A DNA stretch of 64,000 nucleotides, taken from the NCBI GenBank assembly GCA_905250125.1, contig CAJNOL010000109.1:1-64000 (forward strand), in the 5' to 3' direction. Below the pieces are notes generated by a model. The model worked only from the letters and a program-made list of their open reading frames with translations. It made no database searches and was not told the DNA's origin. The position numbers and the translations under genes are program-made. The first letter of the stretch is position 1; each line of letters begins with the position of its first letter. Shown here piece after piece: positions 37,813 to 49,736 of this stretch. Source of the stretch: Rotaria sordida. Its lineage: Eukaryota > Rotifera > Eurotatoria > Philodinida > Philodinidae.

Positions 37813-40251
37813 ATGGGTAATCGTCCAGGAAGTACTATTGATAAATTAAAACATAAAAAAAATAGTTCACATTTAACCTCACCACCTTCATCACCAATAG
37901 AATCAGCATCAACAATTAAAACTACACATTTTGAAACATTTATACTTGTTTGGCTTGATCCTAATGTTGATACAAATGTGGAAAATGTTCAAACACAAGA
38001 ACGTTTACGAAAAATTCTAACATGTCTTATAACATTTGATACAGTGGATGCATGTGAACAATGGCTTAAAAAGTGTTGTTCTGATGAAAAAATTCTTTTT
38101 ATTGTATCGGGTGCATATGGACAAGAAATTATACCAAAAATTCATCATTTACAAGCAATAATTAGTATTTATATTTATTGTTTAGATATTGATCGTAATA
38201 AAATTTGGGCTCAAAATTTTGCAAAAATTCGAAATATTATATCTTCAACAGATACTCTTTTACATGAATTATCACTTGATCAAATTAATCTTGAAAGTCT
38301 TGAAGATTCTAAAGCATTAAATATTTATAAACATGAACAACAACAAGTTTATTCTCATGATACTAAAATTGTATCATTCGTATGTTATCAATTATTACTT
38401 GAAATTCTTATATCTCCAAATTATATAACACAACAAGGAACATATTATGAATTAATTCATACTCTTCGTCAATATAGTTCTGATGATAAATATGGTTCAA
38501 AATTAATTAATGAATTTCAAAAAACATATAATTCAAATAAAGCTATATCATGGTTAACACGTGACACACCCTTATCACGTTTTATTAATAAAGCATTACG
38601 TGAACAAGATATTCATATGCTTTTTACATTACGTTTTCTTCTTGTTGATATTCATTCTCAATTAACTACTTATCAAGCACGATCACTTCATGTATATAAA
38701 TTACAACTTATGTTAAAAAATGAAATGGAAAATATTCGAGCAAATCAAGGTCAATTATTAGCTATGAATAGATTTTTATTTGCATCGACTGATAAATCTC
38801 AATTGATATCTACAATTACAAAAAATGATCAATATGAAATAGTTTTATTTGATATTAAAGCAGATTTTCGTCTGGGTGTAGCTCCTTTTGCTTTTCTTCA
38901 TGATATTGATTCAAATATTGAACATCAAATTGATCGAGAAGTACTTTTTATGTGTGGTTCAATATTTGAAGTTGGTTCATTAGTATATGAAAATAATATA
39001 TGGAATCTTCAATTAAAATTAGCTAATGAAAATGATTCATTAATATTATTTCATATGAAAGAAAAATTAAGAGAAACTAAAAATTTAAGTATTATTGGTG
39101 ATCTATTAAATCAATATGATCAAAAAGAACAAGCAAATATTTATTATGAAAGACTTTTTAAAGAATTACCAAAACATCATGCTTTTGTATCACAAATCAA
39201 TAGACAACAATTACCTAGAAATAATAACAGACCAAATCCTAGTAAATGATACATTTCTTTTTTTTGTTTAAATCAAATCTAAATTTTGATATCTTTTTTT
39301 TGTTTTGTTTTAGTTTCTATTCCGAATGTTCCATTTGTTGTTGTTAATTTATCTGAACATATGTCTAAATTTGCTTCAGCTATATTGGATATTCTTTGTT
39401 CTTTGACATCGGATATTATATCTATAATGAATGATGTATCAATTAATGATATTTATCAATGGCCTAAAAGTTCAATATCAATTTTTACAACTACACAATT
39501 CTTATCTCCATTAGAACAAAAAAAAATATCAAAATATTTTAAAACTTTTGTATTAAATGATGATAAGAATAATATTGAACAACAACAACAACAATTTACA
39601 ACTATTGATGAATTAATATGTCGTTTAGTTGATGAAATAATTCAATACTATCGATCTGAAGCAAATGAATTTTCTAAAATTGGTGATTCAACTAAAGTAC
39701 AAGAACAATATAAACAAATAAATCGAATTTATCGTGAATTAAGAAAAATTGATGAAAAACTTGTAAAAATTAATTCTCCATTAAACAAATCAGAAAATAT
39801 TGAACCAATATTAATTTGGTTAATATCAAATACAGGACATGATGAAGAAGATACAGAATATATTGAAAAAAATTTTAAAGATAATTTTTCATCATATTTT
39901 ACTTTTTATGATTCATGTGAATTTCATTCTCATTTACTTGATGAAAACAATATAACTGATATGTTTATTATCATTGATAGTAATTATGAAGAATCAATTG
40001 TCGAGTGTGTACGTCAATTTCCTTATGTTAAATATGTATATTATTATGGAGAATTAAAAACTAAAAGTAATAATATAATGATAAATCGAGATGATCTTTA
40101 TTATCGTATAACATCTGATCTTATTGATTATTATGCAAAATTAGGTGAAAAATATCAAACTAATAAACAATCAAAAGAAGCTCGAAAAATATTTTTAAAA
40201 GCACAAACATTATGTCGTCTTTTAGCAGAAAATTGTTTTTTATCAGAATAA
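37813..40251 (+). CDS. Bdelloid-type ADP-ribosyltransferase/TPR protein, degenerate active site
   Basis: Exons 37813-39241 and 39314-40251 join in phase 1 (A|TT), giving 788 aa. Residues about 44-125 are the alpha/beta domain typical of a large bdelloid family (FILVWLDPNVD, ILFIVSGAYGQEIIP, ISIYIYCLD). Residues about 200-400 correspond to an arginine-ADP-ribosyltransferase fold, but the usual VYRGQ arginine motif is VYKLQ (294-298) and the STS motif is FLFAST (321-326); only REVLFMCGSIF (375-385) keeps the acidic position. A TPR-like repeat follows (about 425-455). The second exon repeats an alpha/beta domain (ILIWLISNTG, DMFIIIDSN, VKYVYYYGE) and a final TPR-like helix pair. Probably a catalytically dead scaffold or sensor. 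MGNRPGS at the start could be myristoylated. Confidence 0.75.
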
Positions 40252-40284
40252 TCTGTTTTTTTTTTCTTTCTTTTTATGTTTTAG

Positions 40285-40851
40285 ATGACAACTATTCATG
40301 ATATAATATTTGATGAAAATTATTCTCATGCAACACATCGATTTTTATTACTTGATGATCATAGTACAAATCGAATTGGTCCTTTACCAGTTATCCCATT
40401 ACCTAATGCATTACTTATGACATTTATACATGTATTTCGAAACTTAATTCAATGTCAAGAATATATAAGTGATGATAATCGAAAAATGATAACATTATTT
40501 ATTTCTAATAGAAATATTATTGATTGGAATAATCAATTTGATGAAAATGATAATAATATAGATAATATACATCTGTTTTGTGATACATATTTTGATTATA
40601 TAAAAATGAAACGATGGGATGGATGTTATAGACGTAAAATTCAAGGTATTCATTTACCTGACGAAGTTGATTATACATTACTGAAATTAGGTGTCGATTA
40701 TATACATTCGATATTACCAGGCTTTCGTGAAGATCGAGGATTATGTAGAAAGTTCTGTGCTGATGCAAGACAATTAATTGGAGCATTAGACAAATATTTT
40801 CAAGATCAAATGGATAATCTAGATGACAGTTGCTGTGCATCAAAATCATAG
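40285..40851 (+). CDS. 188-aa protein immediately behind the ART/TPR gene, unknown
   Basis: An open frame starting with ATG directly after TTTTAG and a pyrimidine-rich tract, only 33 nt after the stop of the preceding gene. The alpha/beta-like part (RFLLLDDH, MITLFISNRNIIDW) and C-terminal helices (GVDYIHSILPGF, ARQLIGALDKYF) suggest it belongs to the same module, yet no GT donor with the required phase lies near the end of the previous frame. It could be a 3' exon reached by an unusual or longer splice, or a second cistron matured by spliced-leader trans-splicing, which rotifers have. No recognised family. Confidence 0.55.
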   Translation: MTTIHDIIFDENYSHATHRFLLLDDHSTNRIGPLPVIPLPNALLMTFIHVFRNLIQCQEYISDDNRKMITLFISNRNIIDWNNQFDENDNNIDNIHLFCDTYFDYIKMKRWDGCYRRKIQGIHLPDEVDYTLLKLGVDYIHSILPGFREDRGLCRKFCADARQLIGALDKYFQDQMDNLDDSCCASKS

Positions 40852-40901
40852 TGAATTAGTTTTTTTTTATATAAAAGACAACTTAAATTAAATAAAAATA
40901 A

Positions 40902-41592
40902 ATACTACTATCGGCGCCAGAATTCAAGGCAGTCGGTTGCTTTTTGAATAACTCTTGATAGGAACAAGATAGAGACCTGCGGTTGTCACCGTTTGATAGC
41001 CAAGACCCAAGAGCATATTTTTATAAGCAAAACCTTTTCTGAGAAAAAGTCCGAAGTTTGGTTTTCCAGAGGATCTTTGAAAAACCACGCTGGCGTTTTG
41101 AAAATTGTCATAGAAGTCTATTGATTTTTTTACATATTCGGAATCAGCATGATAAACTGTGTCGACTCATATATTTTTCTAGTCTGTTAACGAATTGTTT
41201 TTTCGTCGAAAATTTATCTCTAGTCATCCTCAGGACCACATCAATAAATGAATTCAGTGAAAAGATGACGAAGGACGAATTTTTCGGCGAAAAAAAAACT
41301 TTGTTAAAAGACTAGAAAAATATATGAGTCGACGCAGTTTTTCATGCTGATTCCGAATATATAAAAAAATCAATAGACTTCTATGACAATTTTCAAAACG
41401 CCAGCGTGGTTTTTCAAAGATCCTCTGGAAAACCAAACTTCGGACTTTTTCTCAGAAAAGATTTTGCTTATAAAAATATGCTCTTGGGTCTTGGCTATCA
41501 AATGTTGAAAACCGCAGGTCTCTATCTTGTTCCTATCAAGAGTTATTCAAAAAGCAACCGACTGCCTTGAATTCTGGCGCCGATAGTAGTAT
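40902..41592. mobile_element. Nearly perfect 691-bp palindromic element (foldback MITE)
   Basis: ATACTACTATCGGCGCCAG at 40902 is mirrored at 41592, and the arms stay almost identical for more than 300 bp, meeting around 41247 with a short imperfect loop. Excluding the outermost bases, the ends CTACTATCGGCGCC are flanked by TA on both sides, consistent with a TA target of Tc1/mariner type. The two open frames at 41058-41315 (plus) and 41254-41436 (minus) begin with the same protein sequence because of the palindrome; they are not genes. High arm identity implies recent insertion or recent homogenisation. Confidence 0.88.
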
Positions 41593-42214
41593 GAACAAAT
41601 ATGTCAAAGTAATAACTAGAGTTATAAAGTAATCAAGTGTATGTGGCCAAAAATTTTATCTTCAAAAATTCAAATATCAAAAATGAATACATCTATACTT
41701 AATATATCTCATCATAAAACTAGATTTTTTAAAATCAAGTCGAACCTTGAAAAAGTTCATTGTCAAAAATTTTTTTTTTTACAGTTCAGTAATTTTACAA
41801 AAATCATTTCAGTTAACAACTTATCAAAATATTTTTTGAATGAAAAACTATCTGAATCGAATGATTAGTTTATAAGATTCATTGTGAGAAAAGAAATTAC
41901 TTCGATTATATTAGAGATGTAATACAAAAAGAACAATTGTAGGACCGAAATTCACTCAAAAGATCGGTCATATCGCATGTTGTGAACGCTCTCGAAATAT
42001 TTCTAATCTGAGTGAGCTCAAATTTTTATTAATTATTCTCATATATGTGATTGATTGTTGGCTATAGCACGATATCGTACTTGTGAACAGAACTCTTTCA
42101 TGCCTGGTTAACTGTCAATCATAGCATCATTTCACATTAACGAGTACCACCAATGCTATGAATTTCCGAAAAATTTCAGATATTGAATCCTAAATTCCTT
42201 TTTTTTTTGTAAAC

Positions 42215-42545
42215 AAGACATCGTTTTGGTGTAAAACCAAGATGATATTCAGAATCAACTCGTCCAGTAGCATTGAAATCATTTATAACGTTCATTTTTG
42301 GCAGAGAAACTTTTTATACTTTAGGCTGAAAATCTTCCGAAAAAACTGGCTGTCTTGATTTTGTAAATGCTGAAATTCACTAATATCCAGCTACGCTTAA
42401 ACTTCTACTAAAAATTCCTCCATGTAAGACCTAGCATCAACTGTACACCAGTTAATGTGAACTGAGTTAGTGGCTTCAAAAAAAAAACATCCTGATGGTT
42501 TACCTTCAAATTCCTTGCACATTCTTTGTATAACATTCTAGTACA
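42215..42545 (-). pseudogene. Possible decayed protein-coding fossil, family unknown
   Basis: The minus strand shows codon-like stretches broken by stops and shifts. One reads MCKEFEGKPSGCFFFEATNS and then INWCTVDARSYMEEF before two stops. Another reads NVINDFNATGRVDSEYHLGF then TPKRCLVYK. The Cys/Trp/aromatic content is unlike AT-rich noise and looks like an extracellular domain. I cannot name the family and it may still be chance. Confidence 0.3.
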
Positions 42546-43988
42546 AAACTAAAACGATATTCACAATTAGCGTATGAAACTGCATCGAATGATGTAATTG
42601 CATTTAAATATATCTTTTAATAAAAAAATTTCTTTCGAAATATGTAGCAGAGTCTCTCCAGATGATTTTTATGAAAATTGTTTTTTTTCGAAAACAAGTG
42701 GTTTATTTTCTTAAAGAAGATTTCTTATGTAATATATAATCACTTTCGACCCATTAAAACCTGTTTTTCTTACCACAAAACCTACATGTTTGCCTACTAT
42801 GCGAAAATTACCTGCTGTGATTGCATAATCGAGCCATATTTGTCGTCGTTCGCTTGTTATCAATATTCTCCATATAAAAGAAAACTTATAAATTTATTTT
42901 TTTTCTCGTATCAAACAACATTTAACAGACAAAACTAAATATTTTACAAATCGCAATCATTTACAACGAATCATTGAGAGTGTCACGTCATATGTTTCTT
43001 TTTCATTTGTGTTACTTCTTGTGACATACACTATGTTGTATTAAATATAGTCACTGAAATTCTGTACGCTACGTCATTCGTACATAACTTTATTAGACTA
43101 TAGTTTTCGCTTTTTGTTTTTTCGTCTTTGAAATGCACGCCAAATTGAATTTCCTCTCTCATGAGAGTGTTTTTAAAAAAACAGAACGACACAAGTACCT
43201 CGGTGGCTGTCTAAGTAAGTGATTGATATTTTCTCTAATCCTATGAACAACAGTTTATAATACAATATTCTTCCATTCAATAATTCAAACAAATTCTATG
43301 ATAATTAATAGCTTGTGATTGATAAAAAAAAATCCATGATGGAATATAAACAGATTTATGAATTTTTAAGGAAAATCGTAGTCATAGAGTAGAATGAAAG
43401 TTGATATATTCTTTTTTTTCAAATATTATGGTAAAAGAGAGCAATATGAAACCTTGGAGATTTGAATAAAATATGCATAAAGTTTTATAAACTAAAAATA
43501 TATTTTTCAAGCATTATATTTGAATACATATTACTATTTAATCAAAAACAAAAAAACCGAACATGTAGACCAGGACTTGTATAAATTATATCTGATAATA
43601 ACTTATTAATTTTATCATTACTAATAATGAGATACTTACAGTTGAGAAATAACGAATAGAACAAAACAAAAAATACATCACATTAAATATATTTGCTACC
43701 GAACAATGTTAACAAAACAAAGTTTTCTGTATTTTATCAAAAATAATTTTCTTTGCAATATAATCATAAAATAAGTAGATTCGAAAGGTGAACTTCAATG
43801 TCTCAAGTAGAAATGAGTACATTGTTTTGTTCAAAAATTTTAAGAAGAATAGTCAACAAAAAGAAAACCAGATGTCATAAGTAGCAATAACATAAAAAGT
43901 AATGTATATATTTGTCTTTCTTCATCTAAGAAAAACAGAACATAAATAAACCAATCGTATCCTTTAATGTACGAAAAAACATCATTTA

Positions 43989-44024
43989 AGATAAGCTACA
44001 TATAAAAGTATATGTAGCTTATCT
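43989..44024. repeat. Perfect 16-bp stem hairpin
   Basis: AGATAAGCTACATATA at 43989-44004 and its exact complement at 44009-44024 are separated by AAAG. The stem is perfect and isolated in intergenic DNA. It could be a MITE remnant or a structured RNA; nothing else supports either. Confidence 0.7.
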
Positions 44025-45929
44025 CAACCGCAAAACATCTACGCAATGACAAAACGATTAAATCAAATTCAAAACAATTTCAATATTTCTTCCTGATTAG
44101 CATAAGTAAGGTAAAATTAGATAATAACGAAAAAAATTCATGAATAAACACAAAATATAATCTTATTTCCTGTAATAGAAGTTTCTATGTCATCTACTAT
44201 GTTGAAGCAGATGAATGTGATAAGAACTTATTTATGAGATTTCTTTTTTTTTTTTAAATTATCATTATTAAGAAGGCTTCCCAAGAAAAAAGTTACTACA
44301 AGTTAAAAGATTAAAAAAACGCGGAAATCCTTGTACTTTTTGTATTCATTGATTTTCAGCTCAGTATCCTGAAAATTCTATATACTTCCGATTAAAAATA
44401 TATTGATTAAAGTTACAGTATTCTAAATAATTAACGGACGTTATATATTATATCTGAGATATTGTTCGCTTCAAAAAGCCTTTAATACGTAGAGTTTTTC
44501 ATTACAAGAAGTAGAATTCAGATGATATCACTTAGAACAAGACGAACAAGTTGAAATAATAAAAAAAAATATATATATAGTTTCAGTTATCTCTAATAGA
44601 ATTTTAAATAACTTCTACTTGTTTTTCAATTTTAAAAACTTCAACCAAGTCTATATTTATTAAGAGAATTTCTTTTCTCATATAATCATGAATATTTCGA
44701 TTACTATGATTCGAAAGAATAGTTATATAACATTATTACTACAATAAAAACAAAGCCATTTAAAATGATTGTAATAGAGAATATAGTTGAGTAATACAAG
44801 CAAATCTTTTAAATAGATTAAAAGTAATCTTTGGATGTTCATACTTTTGTCAATTGTTAATCTAGTAATTCTGTGTCATTCAATTAGAAGTTAGAATTAT
44901 AAGATATGCATCTTAAAAATAATTATCATGACGTAGACAACATCCTTCATATTGAATAAGAAAAAAGTCTTTTACGTCAGTCAATACGTCATGAGCAGAC
45001 TCATTCTATAAATTCAAGAAAGAATTATGAAATATAGTGCGTCACAAATGACTCAGATTGCTCGTCATAGACTACTCTGATTCATTATGACTCATCTCAA
45101 GCTATAATCAGTTACCAAAAAAAAAAAAAAAGATCAGCAATGTTGATCCTGCATTGTTAGTCGAAGCATTCTTTTTGCTTTTCTTCTCTTTTATCGATTT
45201 ATTTATAATGTACAAGAAAAAAAAAATAAATTTTCTTTTTATAATGCTAAGCACATACGATAATAATAAAATAATTGTATCGATCGAAAAATTCCTAATG
45301 ATGATTAATTATACGTTAAGACGAAACGAAAGAATTATTTCATCTTAATATTAGAGAACATTGAAAATCTTACAATTTTAGTTTGTATAAACAAAGAAAG
45401 GTAAATATAAAGAAAAAGAATATTTTATATACAAACATTTCTTATAACATTTTATAAAATTTTATTGAATAAAATATTTAAGTGTAAGTTAAATAATCAA
45501 ATTGTCACTATCCATTGTAAGAGTACTCTATATCAGGTTTGTTTATGCAACAAAAAAAAAACAAGAGGAGACGTCATCTAGACATAGTGGTTTTTTTCTT
45601 GCGGCGGGCAAGGTTGTCTTCTCTTATTCTCTTCCCTTTTTTTTCTTTATTCCCGTATTCAGGTAAGAACAGAAGAAAAATAAAGCACAATAGCATGGTG
45701 TTGCCAAGCACTATATATATATATATATACGTATAGGAGAACGAGAGACGTGAAAAACATTTTGTAAAGATTCGTTCATATTGATGTGTTCCCATAGTGA
45801 AAACAACTTAATTAAACTATTGGAATATGCAATTTATTTCTTATATAAACATTCGAGACCAAATCATTCTATAATATATTTTTTTTTTGTTATTGAAGTT
45901 TTATACATAAAAAAATTATTGCAATATAA

Positions 45930-48024
45930 ATGGCTGCCAGAGGATCGAATTCTGCACGAAAAACATTAGCAAAAAAATTTGGTAAGTTAATCAAAATTGT
46001 CTGTTTTTTTTCTTCTTACAATTGTTATGTTAGATATTAATGAAATTTTCATAGAGTCAAGTGTTACTAAAATTTTATTATAGATTTGAAATGATATTTA
46101 ACTATTTGTTTGTTTTTTGTTTTAGGTAATTTTACAATCACATGTCCTCATTTGACTGATGAGAAAAAAGAAGCAACTACTTATACGTAAATATAATTAT
46201 TGTCTTTTCTTTATCATCGTATTTTTAAAAAAATATATGTAAATAGTCTTGAAGTACCTTCATTAATGACAACGCTTATTTATCATGGACAAACTATTGA
46301 AGCTACTACGCAACAATTTGATACTCTTCGTGTACTTGGACGTGGATGTTATGGAACTGTACTTGCTGTAACAATTGAAGGTCATCCGGATGTTCAAATG
46401 GCTGTTAAAGTAATAGATTAAAATAGATATTCATGATTATATATACACTATTTTTCCTGTTACAGAAAATAGCACTTGAAACACAAGAAGAACGTCGAGC
46501 ATCAACATATACAGATTTAACAACAATTCAAAATGTTGGTTCACAAAATTATCCATATATTATTTCTTATTATGGAGCAGTCATTGATAAAGTAAAATAA
46601 TATATATGTCAGCGTCCAAACTAAGATTACGTCCAATCTCAGATTGGCCTAGGCGAATGCTGGATCTGAGATTGGACGCGTCCAATCTCGGATTGACGTA
46701 ATTCTATACACTAAAGTATTAATTACTCTTTAGATAGATGTTGGAACCGAACTATTTTTTGAAGTTATGTTGGTACGATGCTGTTTTAAGTATTACAAGC
46801 ATTTAGGAAGAAGCTAAATTTAGACTCAAGAATTTAATAAAGGTTTTTCATGAAAGTTGGTTTTTTCGAGAAATTTATTCATAGCTCCTAAAATTTTACT
46901 CAAATCTGTCAATCGACAATTGTGCCAAATAAACTGACATTGTGGGAACATCACTCAAAAAAACAATTCGAATTGAACGTATATCTAAAGAATAATTAAT
47001 ATTTTAGTGAATATAATTACGTCAATCTTAGATTGGACGCGTCCAATCTCGGATCCGACATTCGCCTAGGTCAATCTGAGATTGGACGTAATCTCAGTTT
47101 GGACGCTGACATATATTTCGAAAATCTATGTTTTTATTTTATTTTTTTTTAATATTATATTTTTTAAGGAAGCTAGTGAATTACTTATTTGTGTAGAATT
47201 AATGGATGCATCAATGGATAGATTTTATCAAACAATGCATTCACTTAATATTTCATATACAGAACTTGATCATGTTTTATGTCGATTAACTCATAATGTA
47301 AAATTTTTGTTTTTTTTTCGAATTATTATTTTTAATAAAATATTTATATTTATTTATTGAATAGATAACATCAGCACTTCATTTTCTTAAAACTCGTCGA
47401 ATTTTACATCGTGATGTTAAACCTCAAAATATGCTTGTTAATAAACAATCAGTCTTTAAATTATGTGATTTTGGTATTAGTCGTCAAATGCGTATATCAC
47501 AATCAATAGCTGTTGGTGCTGTTCAAGGTACTGAAGCATATTTACCAGTATGTAAAGAAAAATTTTTGTTTATTTTTGAAATCATATATACATATATTTT
47601 GATATAATAGCCTGAATTAATTGGTGATAGTGGTGAACCTTATGGTATTCGTGCTGATATGTGGGCATTAGGATTAAGTTTATTTGAAATTGTTGTTGGA
47701 AAACAACCATTTGCAAATATGACTTCATTTCAAACGATGACAACAATTCGAACATGGATTCCAATAATACCAGCAAATCCAAAAATTTCAAATGATATGA
47801 AACATCTTATTACATATTTGTATGTTTATTTTCAATTTTTTGTTAGATTTTTTAATGTTTATTATTTATTTTTTAGACTTAAAAGAAATGTTGAAGAACG
47901 ACCAAAGACTTATCTTGAAATACTTGAAATCCCATCCATACAAAATGTTAGTACAATTCCATCCAATGATGAAATAACATTTGCAACTCATATTCTTGAT
48001 AATATTCCTCCATTAAATGAATAA
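45930..48024 (+). CDS. MAP kinase kinase (MKK4-like), divergent activation loop
   Basis: Dual-specificity kinase of the MAP2K family, probably upstream of JNK/p38-type MAPKs. Eight exons: 45930-45981, 46126-46186, 46247-46409, 46466-46591, 47169-47297, 47365-47547, 47611-47819, 47877-48024; phases agree and give 356 aa. The glycine loop LGRGCYGTV is at 68-76, the ATP lysine at K92 (MAVK), the catalytic loop HRDVKPQN at 192-199, and DFG at 212-214. The phrase LLICVELMDASMDRFYQ matches MKK4/7. The N-terminal RKTLAKKF could be a MAPK docking site. Oddities: the MKK4 activation pair SIAKT becomes SIAVG (224-228), losing the threonine; APE is PPE (238-240); KPSN is KPQN. A MITE interrupts intron 4. 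AATAAA lies near 48057. Confidence 0.9.
46607..47111. mobile_element. 505-bp MITE with about 135-bp terminal inverted repeats, inside MAP2K intron
   Basis: The left end TGTCAGCGTCCAAACT at 46607 and the right end at 47111 are inverted copies that stay highly similar for about 135 bp. The flanks read ...TATA and TATA..., suggesting a TA or TATA target. Each terminal repeat contains small internal palindromes of the CAATCTCAGATTG type, which recur in each arm. The centre has no transposase frame. The element fills most of intron 4; splice sites at 46592 and 47168 lie outside it. Confidence 0.9.
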
Positions 48025-49736
48025 TAAAAAATATTTAAGAAATTTTTTTTTTTATCAAATAAAAATATTTTTTATTGAAGACACACAACACCTTTTTTTT
48101 TTGTTTTCTTCTATTTGAATCGAATAATGAGAATCGATTTCGTAAACATATTCTTCATTCATATATATACTCGGAAAGTGATTTGTTTTGTTTGGATATT
48201 TCTATAGTTAATAATCATTCATTTATAGCAACTTAATTAAGCATACCATTGTGTATACTTAATCAACACGATCTCATAGCCGGTGGAACAGGAACAGAAA
48301 AAACAAAAAGAAAATTTGGGTATTAGTAAAATACGCTTTGAGCCAAAAGTTCAAACAGTTCCGAAAAATGAGGTTAGATGAAGTCGCAGTAAATACCGGA
48401 TGGTTTTAATTAGTTCAAAATATATAACAGAGCTACATTTGACTTCATTTTTCAAACATTGATTTTGGTGAGATTTTTGGCTCAGAAGGTATATATATAT
48501 ATATATCAGGATTTACTGAATCGGGTGTTATAAATAATAAAATAATAGAACGTTATACACAATTAGATGGTGAGAAATGATCAAGGGGAAAAAAACGGAA
48601 TCCTATAGAACCTTGTAACCTTCAGCCCAAAAGCCCTTAGAAATAGTGCTATTGCAGGAAAATCTGTTCAAATACATCAAGAATTAATAGAACAGTCCAA
48701 GAACATTTATCATAATTTTCTCATTCAGAACCTCTTCTTTTCAAATCTTGAAGTTGCAAATTGATCTCTTTCGATATATATTCTAGATTAAAATCAGTAA
48801 ACATATAAGAAAATAGAATATAATCCATAAATGTCAAAACGAAAATGAAGAAGGTTTAAATATAAACATTTTTAAAAAATTCAGTAGCAGAAGGAGGATT
48901 GATGGTAAGGTCACTCATACTTAGACATAATGTCACGTATCTAAAAATAGTAAAAAAAATATTGAACATAAATCCTTAAATAAAACGTTTATCATTTGTA
49001 TATAAATATCACGACAATACACATTGAATATATATGTTGTGAACGAAATTGAGATTCAGGTAAATTTTAAATTTGCCTAGGTAAAATTAGAATTTTAATT
49101 GTGACTAGACATTGCTTGGACAAAATTAGAATGCGACTAGAGATATATTCACATAATTAAAATAACTAAAACTGAATAGATTATTCTTTTTATTCAACAA
49201 TGTATCTTCATTTAACTGAACAATTTACAAAACAAAACATTTAAATCTATTCAACCACATTTGTATAACAATCTCGTTTTGAATGACAATGCTTTATATG
49301 GTATGAAAATAACGATGATGAAGACAACGATTATAAACATTCAGCAGTATGGCTAGTGATTGACAAAAATGATCGTCTGTCAACCGATAGGTTATCACGA
49401 GTTATGGGAGGAAGCAAGTAAAGTTAAATAAAAACGATTCGAATATTTCTGTATATTGAAACATCAATTGTATGATTATTGATATCAAAAATATCAAAAA
49501 TTTTTTTTTAATAAAGAATTTCACTGATGCAACTAGATACTTAGACATCTCAGAAACCTGAGGGTGAGACGGATGCAGTCCTTTGACAGCTTTGGAAGTT
49601 AATTGAAAATCTAGAGAAGGTTTAAGAAATCCAAAAGAATGTCATGGAATCCAGAGGAATTCAGGATTCCAGGATTCCATTTTTTCCCTCTTGGAAATGA
49701 TCATCCCATTGATATTCAGTTGAATTATTAACAATA
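48025..49736. other. Intergenic, contains a short inverted-repeat element
   Basis: No gene supported. At about 48338-48488 an imperfect inverted repeat (TTTGAGCCAAAAG against the complement ending TTTTGGCTCAGAAG) forms a 150-bp MITE-like unit, with a TA run just inside the right end. A short frame near 49310-49415 looks codon-like but could not be matched to a family. Confidence 0.5.

Larger units (their letters stand above)
41593..45929. other. Intergenic region with one possible coding fossil
   Basis: Mostly AT-rich DNA without a supported gene. It contains the candidate fossil at 42215-42545, a strong hairpin at 43989-44024 and a TA run at 45715-45730. The last few hundred bases should include the MAP2K promoter and 5' UTR. 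Confidence 0.5.

Noticed and set aside
41058-41436. Two open frames on opposite strands that start with the same protein sequence
   Set aside because: They are the two arms of the perfect palindrome at 40902-41592, so the shared sequence is a geometric consequence, not two homologous genes.
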